From contig NC_068575.1 of NCBI RefSeq assembly GCF_025698545.1, forward strand, positions 56,057,980 through 56,121,979: 64,000 nucleotides of DNA, written 5' to 3'. Each line of letters opens with the position of its first letter. Position 1 is the first letter of the stretch. Both the position numbers and the translations under genes were made by a program. The notes beneath the pieces were generated by a model, which saw only the letters and a list, made by a program, of their open reading frames with translations, ran no database searches and had not been told where the DNA came from. The DNA is from Gossypium raimondii (Eukaryota; Streptophyta; Magnoliopsida; Malvales; Malvaceae). Below, piece after piece: positions 1 to 12,945 of the stretch.

Positions 1-570
1 ACCAATTTGTAAAGAAAGCAAAACTTTCTTTATTTCTCTGTTCTTCTCACGTTGGTGCATGTGAAATAAACTAATATTTATTTATTTATTTAATCTAAAA
101 TATCTCTAACATCATCATTGCTTTCTAGATTTCTCTCTCTTCTAATTGATCATTTTGCCCTTTATAATCTTTGAAAATTCCATCCTTGAGTCATCACTTA
201 ATTTGGTAAAATTGTGATTTAGTCCCTCAAAATTCTTCACCTTTTCAATTTGGTCCTAATTCAACCATTTTCCTTATTTTCTAGATTATTCCACCCTTAA
301 AATATTTTCACCATTGGTCCTTCAAATTTTTCATATTTACACTTTACCCCTCAAATTTTGAGTATTTACTCTTAATCAACAAAACTTTTCTCACTTTTGC
401 GATTTAATCCTTTCTTGAATTAATATATCATAATATACTTCCCAACGTTGCCATAACTCAAAATTTCTCTTTTTGTCACTTTATTTCCTTATTTTACTAT
501 ATTAAGGATACCTACTTTCTTCTTGTAGTAATTTTCGGGATATTACAAGTAGTAATTTTCGGATATTACA
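1..570 (+). mobile_element. 3' part of an LTR (retroelement fossil)
   Basis: AT/CT-rich sequence with the 'tttagtccctcaaaa / tttggtcc' wording common in plant LTRs, closing with two near-copies of AATTTTCGG(G)ATATTACA (ends near 547 and 570). The ATATTACA close is a typical LTR 3' end (CA-terminal). The start lies outside the window, so family and completeness cannot be judged. Treated as a broken fossil; could also be unrelated AT-rich repeat. Confidence 0.45.
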
Positions 571-1385
571 TATTGCTTGTGACAAAACAATGTTTAAATA
601 CTAAAATGAGAAAAAAAAGGGTATAATTTAGGTATAGATATCTAAGTTAAGCTTTTTTTTAAATAGATTTAACAACTTGAGAAAAAGTAATTTTGGGTAC
701 CATTTATTACAAAAAAAAAAGTTGAGATACCAAAATTCATATTGTAATTTCACTGTGGATTCTATTTAAAAAAATAAGTTATTGAATATAATTGTAGTTC
801 ACTTCGTAAATAGAGCCTAAATATATTGAAAAATAAAAAGACTGAATATGTAGTATTAAATTATAAAAATAATAAGTATTTCGTAGTTTGAAATTTAATA
901 AATGAAAAGATACAGGTACCAATCTTTTGTTTTCTTAAATGTAAAAGATTATGAGTGAAATTAAGTTAAATCTGATACTTAGAACAAAATTAAACTATAT
1001 ACATGTGCGTGAGATAAATAAATAAACCTTAAAAGCAAAGCAAAATAAAATTGAAAGGAAAGCATGCATTGCATTCCTTACCAAAAAGCCAAAGCAATAC
1101 GCGGATTAAGTTTTAGCTTATATTAATATTTTTATCCGTGTGGAAAATTTTGAATTTAAGTACATTGAAGCGCATTATCTTCCTATTTAATGATTAAGAA
1201 AGGATTATGGATAATTCTAAACATTATATATAAAAAAAAGATATGATAACATACATCCTTATTAATATTCATATCTAACCCAAGTAGGACATAAACAATG
1301 AGTGGTACTCGCTTAAAATTATAAATAAAATAAATGAAAATATAAAATAAAATATATATTTATTTTGTTTAAAAATAAAGATATA

Positions 1386-1818
1386 ATGGTAAATTTAACT
1401 TTTAATGTTTATGTTTTTTCGTCAATTTAATTATTATTATTTTAGTTAAATTTAACCATTAACTTTTCAAAAGAGTCAAATCCCTTTTATTTAATAGAAA
1501 TGTTGACTAAATATTAAATTTTGAACAGTATTTGCATGACAACCCATCTGACAGTTAACGTGCGCTTTATGCTAACATGACACTATTTGTATTCCATGTC
1601 ATGTTAACAAATAGTTTAAATATTATAAAAACTTTTAAAATTATAAATAGTTTATAAAATTAAAAAAATGAATTACACGTGGATTGTTATGCGACTATCA
1701 TGTTTAAAATTTAACATTTTAGTTAGTACTCTCATTAAAAAATCAATACAATTCTTCTTGAAAAGTTGATGGTAAAATTCACTACTTTTAGAAAATTAAG
1801 AACCAAATTTAACTAAGG
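1386..1818. mobile_element. MITE-like element with long imperfect inverted ends
   Basis: The left end (ACCATTAACTTTTCAAAAGA near 1453, TTAAATTTTGAAC near 1515) reappears in reverse complement near the right end (ACCATCAACTTTTCAAG and TTAAATTTTAAAC). The interior is AT-rich and non-coding. Exact ends and target duplication were not resolved. Superfamily unknown. Confidence 0.45.
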
Positions 1819-2618
1819 TGCTGTTTGAAAATTTTAAAAATAAGTGCTGAAAAATTAAGTATTAAAATTTTAAGTATTGTATTTAAGTTATAAAATTGTT
1901 TAATATATTACCTAAAATTAATTACCTAATATAATTAGATTTTTATAAATATATATTTTAAATTATAAAAAGATATATTCTATAATTTATTATTAATTTT
2001 AAATGTTTTACCTTATTCTAAACAAAAATCAAATTTTAAACATAAAGTTTTTATAGAATAATATAATATTAGAATAAACAAAACAAAATTGAATTAATTG
2101 AAAATATTCTCCATTAAGTAATAAATAGTTTTATCTACTTATTATTTTCTATTATAGAAAAAATTATGACTGATTGTTTTATTTTAGATTAATAAAAATT
2201 AAATTATTAAAAATATTAATTTTCAATTGATTTAATTTTTCAATTATCTATCAAACAAACCCTAAAAAAAATTTAATTTGACAATAAATTTAAATGTTAA
2301 AAAGTTAAAGCCAAAAATAAATAAAAAAATTCCACAACTATAAACTCGTTATCTGGCTAAATTTGTTGAAAATGCCAAAATAAAAAAATTAGGGAAATGA
2401 GCCACCTTATGAGATATTTAGGGAAATAAGCTAATTTTGGAGAGAGAAAGTAAAACGTATCTTACAGGGTGCGTTTTCAGTCACCTCAGCTGAAAGTGCG
2501 TTTTGACACATCTACTCCTTCGATCAAATGGTTAAATATTAGGGGTTTTGTTCTAAAGTCTCGATTTCGATTACTCTCCCATTTACATTTGTATATTTTA
2601 TTTCATATTGTTAGTACA

Positions 2619-2700
2619 TTAGCTCATCTGGTTAGATGGCCTTGAGTCTTAGGTCCAATCCTTCTTATAAGTATATTTATATTTTTTTATTACACATTCT
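2619..2700 (+). mobile_element. tRNA-derived SINE-like head (tentative)
   Basis: TTAGCTCATCTGGTTAGA resembles a pol III A box and AGGTCCAATCC, about 30 nt later, resembles a B box (GGTTCRANTCC with one base missing). A T-rich run follows. Only the tRNA-like head is suggestive; no target duplication was found. It may be chance. Confidence 0.25.
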
Positions 2701-3684
2701 TCTAAAAATAATGGTATTTGCAATAATTATTTAATTTATAAATAAAAAAAGTTATTAATTAAAAAAGATGAATGGTGTAAATTTTTTTAGCATATTCAGC
2801 AAATATAACCCTCCTTAGCTTGTAGAAAAGGTAGATAAATAAACAAATAAATGGACCCAAAGCATATTCTTTTTCCTACCTAACTTATCCTATTGGTCAA
2901 AACTGTTGTGTTTCCAAAATTCTCATTTCCCACAAAGTTCAACTCTGGAAGTTGCGGGAAGTTCCGTTCTGAAACAGAAAAGAAAAATACAGGTAACTCA
3001 TCTTAACTTTTGTTTTTCAGCAATCTGTTTCATTCTTCAATCTAACACAGAATAAGAAGGAAGATTAGATTGGGATACTTGAAAATTGAATCTCTCTGAA
3101 TTTCTTTATTCTCATGATTCCGTGTTGAGGCAGCTATTCTCGCATCTCTCTATTTTTTCCCCTCTGTTGAAGCTTCTTAGTTGATAATTCAGGTCATTGA
3201 TTAAGATCGTCAAAGAATCCTGTATTTCTATTGTTTAGATCTTCATTAATATGATTTCTTGGCGAGGAAGGACCTTAGTATTAATTGGTTTTGGGACTCA
3301 CCTTTCACATCATTTCTGCTGAATAGGGAGCTAATCTGATTATTTAAATAAACAAAAGCAAAATGCTAGCTTAATTTAAGCTATGGGTAGGAATATGGAT
3401 ACTTTTACTTCTTCCTTCTTGTGGTATGGATTTGAAATTAGCTTTCTTCACACTTCATAGAAATTCCTATTTAATTATTAGCTGTTATATTTTAGGCAAG
3501 ATTATTTTGAGTTCTTGACTCTTGGTCCAAATTTCTTTTGCGTTTCAGCTAATACTTGTGTTTTTATTGATGCAGTTGTAGACATTACTTCGTGTTTTGG
3601 AAAAGCCAACCTATCTGTTTTATAAGCTGCCTGCATTGGTTCCGTGCTGAAATTGTTGGCTAAAAACTTAAAGTTGATGACTGA

Positions 3685-5961
3685 ATGGATAGAAAACAGC
3701 ATATAGCAATTTTTACCACAGCAAGTCTGCCATGGATGACCGGAACTGCAGTTAACCCTTTGTTTCGCGCTGCTTATCTTGCCAAAGATGGAGAGAGAAA
3801 GGTCACATTGGTGATCCCTTGGTTATCCTTAAAAGATCAAAAACTAGTATACCCAAACCACACCACCTTTGGTTCACCCTCAGAGCAAGAATCGTTTATT
3901 CGTCAATGGCTAGAGGAGAGGACTGCATTTATATCTGGTTTCGCTATACGGTTTTATCCTGGAAAGGTAATTGTAGCAGGCTTTTGTTTACATAGTAGGC
4001 TTTTATAAAGGAAAGGTAATCATATCTAAACTTTTCCTGAACTATTAATGCTTTTATTTACTTGGTAGGCTTGTCGGCATATTATCTTTTATTAAACATT
4101 TTCTGATAATTCAAAATTCAAACTCTCTAATGTTTCTAAGTGATGGGTGGTGAGTTAAAAAGTTAAAATCTACCTAATTTTTAGCTATCTGTATCTATCA
4201 GAATGCTAATCTGGTAGAACCTATCTGTACTTGTGCAGCATTTTGCTGTATGTCTCCAGTGGTTGTTTAGACATTAAAACCATCATTGAAGTTGAGTAGC
4301 ATAGTAATAATCTGATGGTATTTTTTAACACCGCTTGCGATGCAGTTTGCTGTAGATAAAAGAAGCATTCTTCCTGTAGGGGACATCTCAGTAATTATCC
4401 CTGATGAAGAGGCAGATATTGCTGTCCTTGAGGAACCTGAGCACCTTACATGGTTTCATCATGGGAAGAGATGGAAAACTAAATTCCGCCTTGTCATAGG
4501 AATAATACATACCAATTATTTGGAGTATGTGAAGAGAGAAAAAAATGGACAATTCCAAGCATTTCTTCTGAAATATGTAAATAGTTGGGTTGTAAGCATC
4601 TATTGCCATAAGGTAAGTTTCGTAAATAAGTCATGATTTTCATCCTGGTTGTAAAAAATTAATTTTACTTTTTCCCCTTTTCTGTTAAAGATCTGTGATA
4701 TTTATAGAATTAAACAAAGTTTGCAATCTTGCGTGGTAGAATAAACTTGTTAAAACAGTATATATTATTTAAGGAAGAAGATTATTGTAATTTACTATAC
4801 CTTGGGTGATGCAGTGCTCTGAACTAATGGAATAGGCTCACTGCCACCATGTGGTAGAGAGGATAGTCTTAACTGTCGACGCAGGTGATACTGAGGGAAA
4901 AAAAATTGAAAAACAGAGGGAGAGCTGGGAGGGAGAAGAAAGCTGAATTTCCTTGTCTCCATGTATTGTACATATAATAATTAATTTCGTTGAATTGCAA
5001 TCATGATGTAATTGCAGGTAATTAGGTTGTCCGCTGCCACCCAGTATTACCCCAGATCCATCATCTGCAATGTTCATGGAGTTAATCCCAAGTTCCTTGA
5101 GATAGGCAAGGAAAGGTTTGAGCAACAACATAGCAGTAACCACCAGGCCTTCACCAAAGGTGCTTACTACATTGGGAAGATGATTTGGAACAAAGGCTAT
5201 GGGGAGCTACTTCAACTACTTAATAATCACCAAAAGGAGCTCGCTGGTCTTGAGATTGATCTATACGGAAATGGAGAGGACTCCGACCAGGTTAAAAAAG
5301 CTGCTAACAAGCTGAAACTGACAGTTAGAGTTCATCCGGGTCGTGATCATGCTGATCCTTTATTCCATGAGTAAGCCTCTTTCTGTTCTCCCACCCTCGT
5401 GCCTCCTTTTCTTGGACTGGGATCAATTAACAATAATTAAGACTTGTTTTCCTTTTCAGTTATAAAGTGTTCTTGAATCCTAGCACCACAGATGTTGTTT
5501 GCACAACCACAGCCGAAGCATTGGCTATGGGAAAGATTATTGTTTGTGCCAATCACCCCTCTAACGACTTCTTCAAGCAGTTTCCCAACTGTCGAATATA
5601 TGACGATGACAATGGTTTTGTTGAAGCGACATGCAAGGCACTCAGTGAGGAGCCTGTACCATTAACTGATGCACAGAGATATGAGCTGTCTTGGGAGGCA
5701 GCCACAGAGCGGTTTTTAAAGGTTTCCGAGCTGAACCAGGTCTTTGCAACAGAAAGGGAGAAAAATTCGTCAAAGGAATTTGCATCAGTCTCCTTGAACT
5801 TGTGGAAAAGCATGGAGGACACTTCAGCATATTTTCACTATCTGGCATTAGGATTTGAAACAACTAGAAGAGCATTTGGTGCGATTCCAGGAAGCTTGCA
5901 GCCGGATGAAGAGCAACGTAAAGAGCTTGGTTTGGCAACCTCATCCAAACATTCTTTGTAA
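3685..5961 (+). CDS. DGD2: Digalactosyldiacylglycerol synthase, DGD2 type
   Basis: Transfers galactose from UDP-galactose to MGDG to make DGDG at the plastid outer envelope; the DGD2 form is known to respond to phosphate starvation. Four coding exons: 3685-3966, 4346-4612, 5018-5370, 5460-5961, all with GT-AG introns and matching phases, giving 467 residues (Arabidopsis DGD2 is about 473). Exon 1 reads HIAIFTTASLPWMTGTAVNP; exon 2 ends NSWVVSIYCHK; the GT4 glycosyltransferase core TTTAEALAMGKI and the tail FGAIPGSLQPDEE are present. It lacks the long N-terminal extension of DGD1, which supports DGD2. The start is the first ATG of the conserved frame. A 5'-UTR intron from 2993 (CAG|GTAACT) to 3575 (TGCAG) is likely but inferred. 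The frame looks intact. Confidence 0.95.
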
Positions 5962-7629
5962 ATCATTTCAGAACATATTTGAAATGCTAGAAAATTTCAA
6001 CCCTTGCATTTTCATTTTCAAACACATGATAGTACTCTGGCTAAAGTTTTAATACAAAAGTTGGTTCACCAATAGTGTAATTTACCCAATATAAAAAATA
6101 AAAAATAAAAAACTTACTAATGATAATACAATTTACTTTGCAGAAAGAAATGTGTCATTTCTCAACTAAGTTGGTGCTCAGATGACACCAACTTAATAAG
6201 AGATATATAGATAAGTATAGTATAGATATAGTAACCTTTTCTTTTAACAACCGATTTGTTCACAAAGATTTTGTCTATTATAAAAAGTGGTGGTTACACA
6301 CTTATAACAACAGTCAGATCGTTGTTGTAAATCTATCTATCATATAATTTATACAGTGAATTTTCAAATGATATTAAAAAAAAAGTAGGAAGTAAATCAA
6401 CAAAATTAAAACACATATAACAAGTGCATACATGATTGCTTTTATGCATATTTTATTTTTACATTCTTTCATGTGATTAATTTTAATGTTCATAAGTCTA
6501 ATAAGTTCAACTAATTAGTATGAATTATGAAATTAAATTAATTAATTTATCACGAATGATTAAATTCAAGTAATCAATTTAAAAGTTTATAATGCTTCAA
6601 ATTCATAGTAGAATATTTAATGAGGAACTTAAATAATTTATTGAATTGATATCTTGAATTTCACTCACTGAATATTATTTCTTTTAATAAATTACAATTA
6701 AAAGGTTTGCTTATATGAAATAGCTTAAACAACATGTTATTATAGGGAACTAATTTAATAAAGAATATATTTCATAATTAAAGAAGTTGTTGTTATAAGT
6801 GAAAAACTAGTATAGAGAATTAAAATAAAACATAAAAATTAATTGTACTATAAATTTAATTATTTTAATAGGTGATTATTATAGAAAGGGTTTACCTATA
6901 TCTTAATTGTTATACACAAATTTACATTACCTGAAGAGAAAATTGTGTTTCATAAAATTGAATATACAACATCACTACTTATATGTTTTAAAAAAAAAAT
7001 TTACACTAATGATATAATCAAAGTATAAATGTAAATTACAACACAGCTGGATACAAAGATATCTAAATTAAAGAGGAACAAATTAAAAAATGGAATGTAG
7101 ACAAAAGCCGACTAGCTTGAACTAAAACTCATATATAGCATCACATATAATTCCAGAACATGCCTTTTCCCCGTAAATTTAATTGTTTGTGAGGCGCCAG
7201 GGCCACTGCCGGGGCGTGGGGTATATCAATAAGAAGTAACCGCCACTGACGTTTCCGTTTTGACCATAGACCACCATTCTTTTGAAAAAACAGTAACGGC
7301 TGGTTTCTGAGTTTTTCCTTGGTGCTAAATATTGCCATTCATGGCCTCAAAATTTGTAGCTTTGCTTTTACTCTTTTTTGTCTCCTACAAACTGAAAATT
7401 CAAGAACCAAACTTATCCTAGTAAAATCCGAGCTGTACTCAGAAGGAATCAATTTCTTGCCTTTTGAATCATCTCCTTCCACGTTTCCTTCGCCACCAGC
7501 ATTGTCTCCACGTGTTCTATCGGGAGGGATTCTGTTCTTCCTCAATGACTTCTTTATTAACCCCTCCTTCCCATCTCCAGTTTCGCACTACACACCTTAA
7601 TTTCCGTAGACAACTTAACTTTGGTGGCA
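5962..7629. other. Intergenic DNA between DGD2 and the zinc-knuckle gene
   Basis: About 6.0-7.1 kb is AT-rich with no convincing gene. A 9-bp inverted repeat (AAGTTGGTG at 6168, CACCAACTT at 6186, 9-nt loop) lies near the DGD2 3' end. From about 7.14 kb the base composition rises, and 7.14-7.63 kb probably holds the promoter and 5' UTR of the next gene. Confidence 0.5.
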
Positions 7630-10600
7630 ATGGCTGATGATGATATGAAGCTTCAACAGCCAGTGGATGAAAACAATGTTCCTGACACCCCAGAACCTGA
7701 AACTGAGGTATATAATCCCATATTAGTCGGTAATATGGAATGGGTTTTGATGAATTTGTTTAATTGGTTCATTAACTAATGGATTGTTTTAGTTCACTAT
7801 AGTATCCTATATCTAAACACGTAAAATTGGTTAAACAAGAGCTTCAAGGCAATGAACATTGAGCCACCAGCGTCTTGGGATTGAATCGCAGGCAAGAGTT
7901 GCCTGCTAGTGTGTGGCAGCGATTTGCTTCTGCCGAATTTGTGTGAGTTGTAAAAAGAAAAAAAAGAAAAAAAACAATGAACACAATTCTACTAATTGCA
8001 AAATGTTCAAATGTAGCCACCTTGTCAACATTTTATCTGACTTTTGTTGCTTAATGTTTTAGGTCATAATGGAAAAATCCAGTACCTGACTAAGAAATTT
8101 TATAATCTGCTATCTGTACTTATCAAATCGTCTGAAGTCTATTACTGCATACTTGTTACTAACTGACTTTGGAGGTTATATACTTTTTTGACACCAAGGA
8201 ATTTTTGAAGGTTGTTCTTCCTATGTTAGGGTATGTTTTGCTAAGATGATTTGACATGCACGGCGTGGTTTTGCCTTTCGCTTGTAACCGGTAACACAGT
8301 TGGTACAAGTTTGTAGGTCATGATTTGAGGATAAAATAGGATTGCATTCTGATTAGAAGAATATGATCTTTTATCAAGTGCATTGTTCAAATACTAGCAT
8401 GTTTTCTGCTGCTTGAGTGGTTAATATCTACCAAGATCTGTTGGTTTTAGACAAATAAATTTGGAGAACCTTAGATTGCATGGTTGTTGGCTCATCGCGA
8501 GTCTTGTTCAAATGCCCGGCACGTGTCCTGTTGCTCTATACTAACATGGATTAAGATCTGCCAGTTTTGTACGGATAAATTTGGACACATGAGTAACGTT
8601 TCTTGATTTTACATTTTATATTATGATTAAGTCATGTCAAGAACACTCATTCTAGTAATCTAGTTATTTATGTTGGCTAGTGGCATGTGCTGAATATAGG
8701 TTACCTTAATTTGTTCGATATGGTCAAAGAGAATCTATTGACGATTGCATCATTTAGGTAACGTCATGTGCGGATCGTAAACTGACATATATTCTGTGGT
8801 TATTTTGTTTAACTGTAACTTGAAACTTCTGAATATTGAAGCTAATACAAAACTAATCAGCAAACACAACAGGATTTGAGTCAAAAGTGGATCTATTAGT
8901 ACTCTTTTATATCAATGAGTTTCAAGGCAATGAACATGGTTGTACTAATTGTAAAAGGTTCAAATGTGGCAACCTTGTCAACATTTTATCTGACTTCTGT
9001 TGCTTAATGTTTTAGATCATAATGGAAAGATCTAGTACTGACTAAGGAATTTTATAATCTGGTACCTGTATTTATCAAATCGTCTGAAATTTATTATTGC
9101 ATACTTGTTGTTACTGACTGATTTTGGTAGTTATATACTTTTTGACACCAGGGAATTCCTGAAGACTCTTCTTCCAAAGCTAGGGTATGTTTTGCATTAA
9201 ATGCTTTGACATGCGTGGATTTGTTTTGCCTTTTCCTCAAAACTGGTAATATAATTGGTAGAAGTTGGTAGGTCATGATTTGAGGATAAAGTAGGATTAC
9301 ATGCTGATTAGCCGAATATGATCTGTTATCAAGTGCAAATATTAGCATGTTTTCTGCCGCTCATGTGGTTAATATCTACTAAGATCTGTTAGTTTTAGAC
9401 AAATAAAGTTGGAAAATCTTAGATTGCATGTTTGTCGTTTCATTGCAAATCTTGTTCAAACACTAGCACGCGTCCTGTTGCTCATATACCAACATGGAGT
9501 AAGATCTGTCGGTTTTTATACAGATCAATTTGGATACATGAGTAACGGTTCTTGATTTTACCTTTCATGTCACGTGAAAAACACTCAAATCTACTAATCT
9601 TGTTATTTATGTCGGCAAGTGGCGTGTACTGAATATAGGTAATCTTAATTTGTTCGATATGGTCTAAGAGAATCTATTGATGGTTGCATCGTTTAGGTAA
9701 CGTCATGTGCTGATCGTCAGCTGACATAATTTCTATGGTAATTTAGTTTAACTGTAACTTAAACATATTTTAACTTCTGAATTTTGAAGCTAGTACAAAA
9801 TTGATTAGCAAACACAACAGGATTTGAGTCAAAAGTGGATCTATCTAGTTATTCAGCCAATGCAGAGAATGGAACCCAGTACTCTTTTATACCAATGCAT
9901 ATGTATTAGGTGATTACAAACACATAATGCACACTTAACAAAGTATAAACTTAAATTGGTGAAACAGAGAAATAGTTTTGAAGTTGGTTTATGATAGCAC
10001 ACAGAATCTAGTGTTACTTTTTTTCTTCTTGTCTCAGTCTGCACTAATATTTGCATCCTTTGGTTCCAAAATCTGATTTGTAAATGATTCTTCATTGACT
10101 TACTTGAATAACACATATGATATGGTTTCAATGCATCATCCTCATAGGTTGTCATACAAACTTTTTGCAAGGAAACCTTTAAAATAATGACATCCCTGAT
10201 CCCTGAACACTTTTATTGCCATTTTCACCTAGTTAATTCATGTTTTCTCTCACATATTGCTCTTTTTTCTCTGTATTGACTCAGTATTTTTGTTTGAATC
10301 TTTAGGACCCCATTCCAACTCCTCCAGTGAGTCCTGCATGTCGTGATATCTGGAGAGAGCAACGGTGGAAGGATATTTTAAGCAAAGAGGAGCGGACACA
10401 GCGCTGTTCACGCTGCCGGGAGATAGGGCATGCTCATATTCATTGTCCTTATCCGTTCTATCCTGTGAAGGCAAGTTACATATTCTATAATTCTTTTCAA
10501 TTTCCTCAACATTTACTCATTATCTGCTTCTATTTTGCTTAAGCATTGTCTTTGATTGCCAGTTTTTAACAGAAGCATTTCCCGTGCCAATGGTCTGGAG

Positions 10601-10685
10601 ACCTCCAAAAGGGAAATACCGATGCAGTCGCTGTGGTCGACGTGGACACAACCGCCGCACTTGTCATGGACCTGTTTTCTATTAA
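7630..10685 (+). CDS. Small protein with two CCHC zinc knuckles
   Basis: Three coding exons: 7630-7707, 10306-10470 and 10563-10685, in one frame, giving 121 residues. After an acidic, Pro/Gln-rich N-terminus (MADDDMKLQQPVDENN) come two CX2CX4HX4C knuckles: CSRCREIGHAHIHC near residue 63 and CSRCGRRGHNRRTC near residue 102; the protein ends GPVFY. Such knuckles usually bind single-stranded RNA or DNA; no specific role is recognised. The first intron is 2.6 kb and contains a tandem duplication. The second intron appears to start with GC (AAG|GCAAGT) and end with CAG; reading through instead gives an unrelated tail, while splicing restores the second knuckle. The N-terminal exon is joined by frame and splice consensus only, so that part is less certain. 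Confidence 0.75.
7973..9890 (+). repeat. Tandem duplication of about 0.95 kb inside an intron
   Basis: The stretch from about 7973 to 8920 recurs from about 8925 to 9890 with moderate divergence. For example AACATTTTATCTGACTT is at about 8029 and 8979, and AACACAACAGGATTTGAGTC at about 8865 and 9811. Within copy 1, the segments near 8388-8463 and 8509-8583 also resemble each other (AAGATCTG..GTTTT..ATAAATTTGG), so there is an older internal duplication. Both lie in intron 1 of the zinc-knuckle gene. Confidence 0.85.
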
Positions 10686-12389
10686 ATAGGTTGTTTGTTT
10701 GTGTTTTCTGCCATGCTGAACTTTTGGACATCTTTGTTTGCTGGGCTTTTCTATGGTGTTTTTCTTTTAAACCGTTAAGACAAGGGATATTTATATCTGT
10801 GGTTGAAATAGACATATATCGTCATTTTCTGGTTATCAATATGCATTTGAGAAATATTACTCATGATGCTGGCAACAGCATGGAATATGAAATTTATCAC
10901 CACAATGGTGGCACATTTTGGCAATTATTCCACAAAGTTTAGGCTGAAATAAGCTTTTTCAAGTGTGCTAGAAGCTCTAGGATAATGCTAGCCATGTTTA
11001 AGTTAAATTCCAAACATACAAGGAAAGAAACGGAAAAAAGATACATTTTTTCTTTCTTTTGGGCCAAGAAACAAAAGGAAAAATGTATTACCTGGTTTCA
11101 TTATGATGTCACACTATTTATTACTGAACAACCTATGGCAAACATGACACCCTATTGAGGAACAAGATTGACGTGACATGGTGCCTTTGAAGAGCCTTAT
11201 CTTTGTTTTTCTCTTAAACTCTACCCAGCTTCTGATGAAAACAACATAAATGAAATGGAAAAGAAAATCTGGTTGATCGTTTTCTCTTTTGGTCTGATAC
11301 ATCTCAGCCCACTTTAACCAAGCTTTCTGCCTACATTAGTATGCTGAATGCTTAATGCTTAATAATATTGCTTTACTGATGGAATGATTCAGTTGATCTG
11401 ATTTTGGCTGTCTATATTTTATTGCCGAATCGGTTGGGTAATATCTTTTCACTTTAGGCATGCATGCTTATAAATTATGAAACTGAGTTGTTTTTTGACT
11501 GAACTGATAGAATTCTAACATTATGATGGTTTATAAAGTTGTAACTCCTTTATGAAATTGGGAAATCCAAGTCCCATTCCTTAATAAGCTGCTAGAACAT
11601 GATTTCAACAACTTCAGTTGGTGTGCAATATTCTTTTGAAAGTGGCAAGAGAGTCCACTATTGTTATAGTATCATTATATCGTTAGTCTTTAGGTTGGAC
11701 TCTGAACTCAGAGCAGGTTCTATGATGCTTGCTAGTTGAGACCATTATGATGAAATTAGTTATCAATCTTAACGACTATCTGATCAGCCAAAGACTGTAC
11801 CCTATACTAATGATGATGATGATGTTTGTCCTTTTTGGAGGTCTTGCTTCACCTCCATGATTTGATCTTAGAGTTTTTGTATAGTTCATGCTGCAGAATT
11901 TTTCTGCAGAATTTGGAGCTGCTGTGTTTCAACAGTTGATGAAGAACCAATTATTTATTGCTATTTTAGAGGTTTGAATATGTGAAAATAGAGCTTCACA
12001 AGATGTCCCTCTTACAGGAAAAGCAATTTCCAATTTCCCTTCCTTAAAGAGCTAAAAAAATGGTGTCATAGGACAATAGAATCGTTTATCAACAAGTGCT
12101 ATGAACAAGCTTCTATGCATGGCCCTTATGTTGGTAGATTTAAATTTGCAGTAGAGCTAGTGTTCTGTTTTCAAAGAATATGAACCGCCATACTATTTGG
12201 CCTTGAAGATTATCAGACGTGCTTATCATGAAATGTCATTCTCTTTCACTATTTTCCTTTAGTTAGATTAAAGAAAGCTGTAGGAGTAATACAATATAGA
12301 TTGTGATAAAATGGAGTCTTTGTTGTAAGTTAGAGAGTACAATTGAGTGGTGGTTTTAAATCCATCTAATAGATTTGGGTATATTCCTA
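10686..12389. other. 3' UTR and intergenic DNA, no gene seen
   Basis: The first few hundred bases are likely the 3' UTR of the zinc-knuckle gene. I see no conserved coding sequence or clear repeat in the rest. Confidence 0.5.
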
Positions 12390-12945
12390 GAGTTGTCCAT
12401 GGCTAGCCCGTTCGAAAAATGAGAGAGTTTGGATAAAAATATAGGCTCGAAAAATAGATTTGGGTAAAAGATAAAACCCGTTTAGAAAATGGGTTGAGCC
12501 TTGGGCAAGGTTTTTCTACCCAGGCCCAACCCGACTCGAATTTGCAATAAAAAAAATTCTGTTGTTTTGTTGTGGTTTTCCCACTTTTTGTCACTGTTTT
12601 GTTATCATTTCATTATTTTGTTGTTAATGTTCGAATATTGTATAACATTTATTTTATTGTTAATTTTGCTATTATTTTATAGGCATTTGTTTGTTAAGTT
12701 GGACTTATCTTAGTTATAAAGACCTTTTTTAATTTATTTTCAATTTACTAAGAAATATTTATTTTAATATTTTTAGTTTATTTGGAGTATTGTATTTAAA
12801 AAATTATATAAATTTTTAAAAAAATTAATATGAGTGGATCAAGCCAATTTTAATATTTTTATCTGAATTAGGCTTAAACTTAATTTTCAAGCTAGACCTT
12901 CACCTATCAATTAGGTCTAAAATTTTTAATGACTAGGCCTAACCA
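12390..12945 (+). mobile_element. Non-autonomous repeat, 'AACCCG/GGGCC'-edged family, copy 1
   Basis: GC-rich edge motifs (GGCTAGCCCG, CCCAGGCCCAACCCGACTCG) flank an AT-rich core. The core from about 12541 to 12840 matches the reverse complement of 22200-22480: CTGTTGTTTTG, then TTTGTTAAGTTGGACTTATCTT, against TTGCTTGTTAAGTTACACTTATCTT. Hence two copies of one family in opposite orientation. No coding capacity or clear ends; superfamily unknown. Confidence 0.6.

Larger units (their letters stand above)
571..2930. other. AT-rich intergenic DNA, no gene seen
   Basis: No coding frame of note. It holds one MITE-like inverted structure (about 1386-1818) and a tRNA-like SINE candidate (about 2619-2700), listed separately. 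The last few hundred bases are likely the promoter of the DGD2-type gene. Confidence 0.6.

Noticed and set aside
7319-7600. 93-residue open frame upstream of the zinc-knuckle gene
   Set aside because: Low-complexity Pro/Ser translation, overlapped by an equally long antisense frame, in the likely promoter and leader; no recognised domain.
9094-10170. Several 80-105-residue minus-strand frames in the zinc-knuckle gene intron
   Set aside because: They lie within the duplicated intron DNA, are not conserved between the two duplicate copies, and carry no motif.
10327-10942. Plus-strand frames of 71 and 128 residues around the second knuckle
   Set aside because: The first is exon 2 read on into the GC-AG intron; the second is another frame over exon 3 and the 3' UTR.
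12501-12713. 70-residue hydrophobic frame
   Set aside because: AT-rich core of a non-coding repeat also present at 22.2-22.5 kb, where the frame is not kept.
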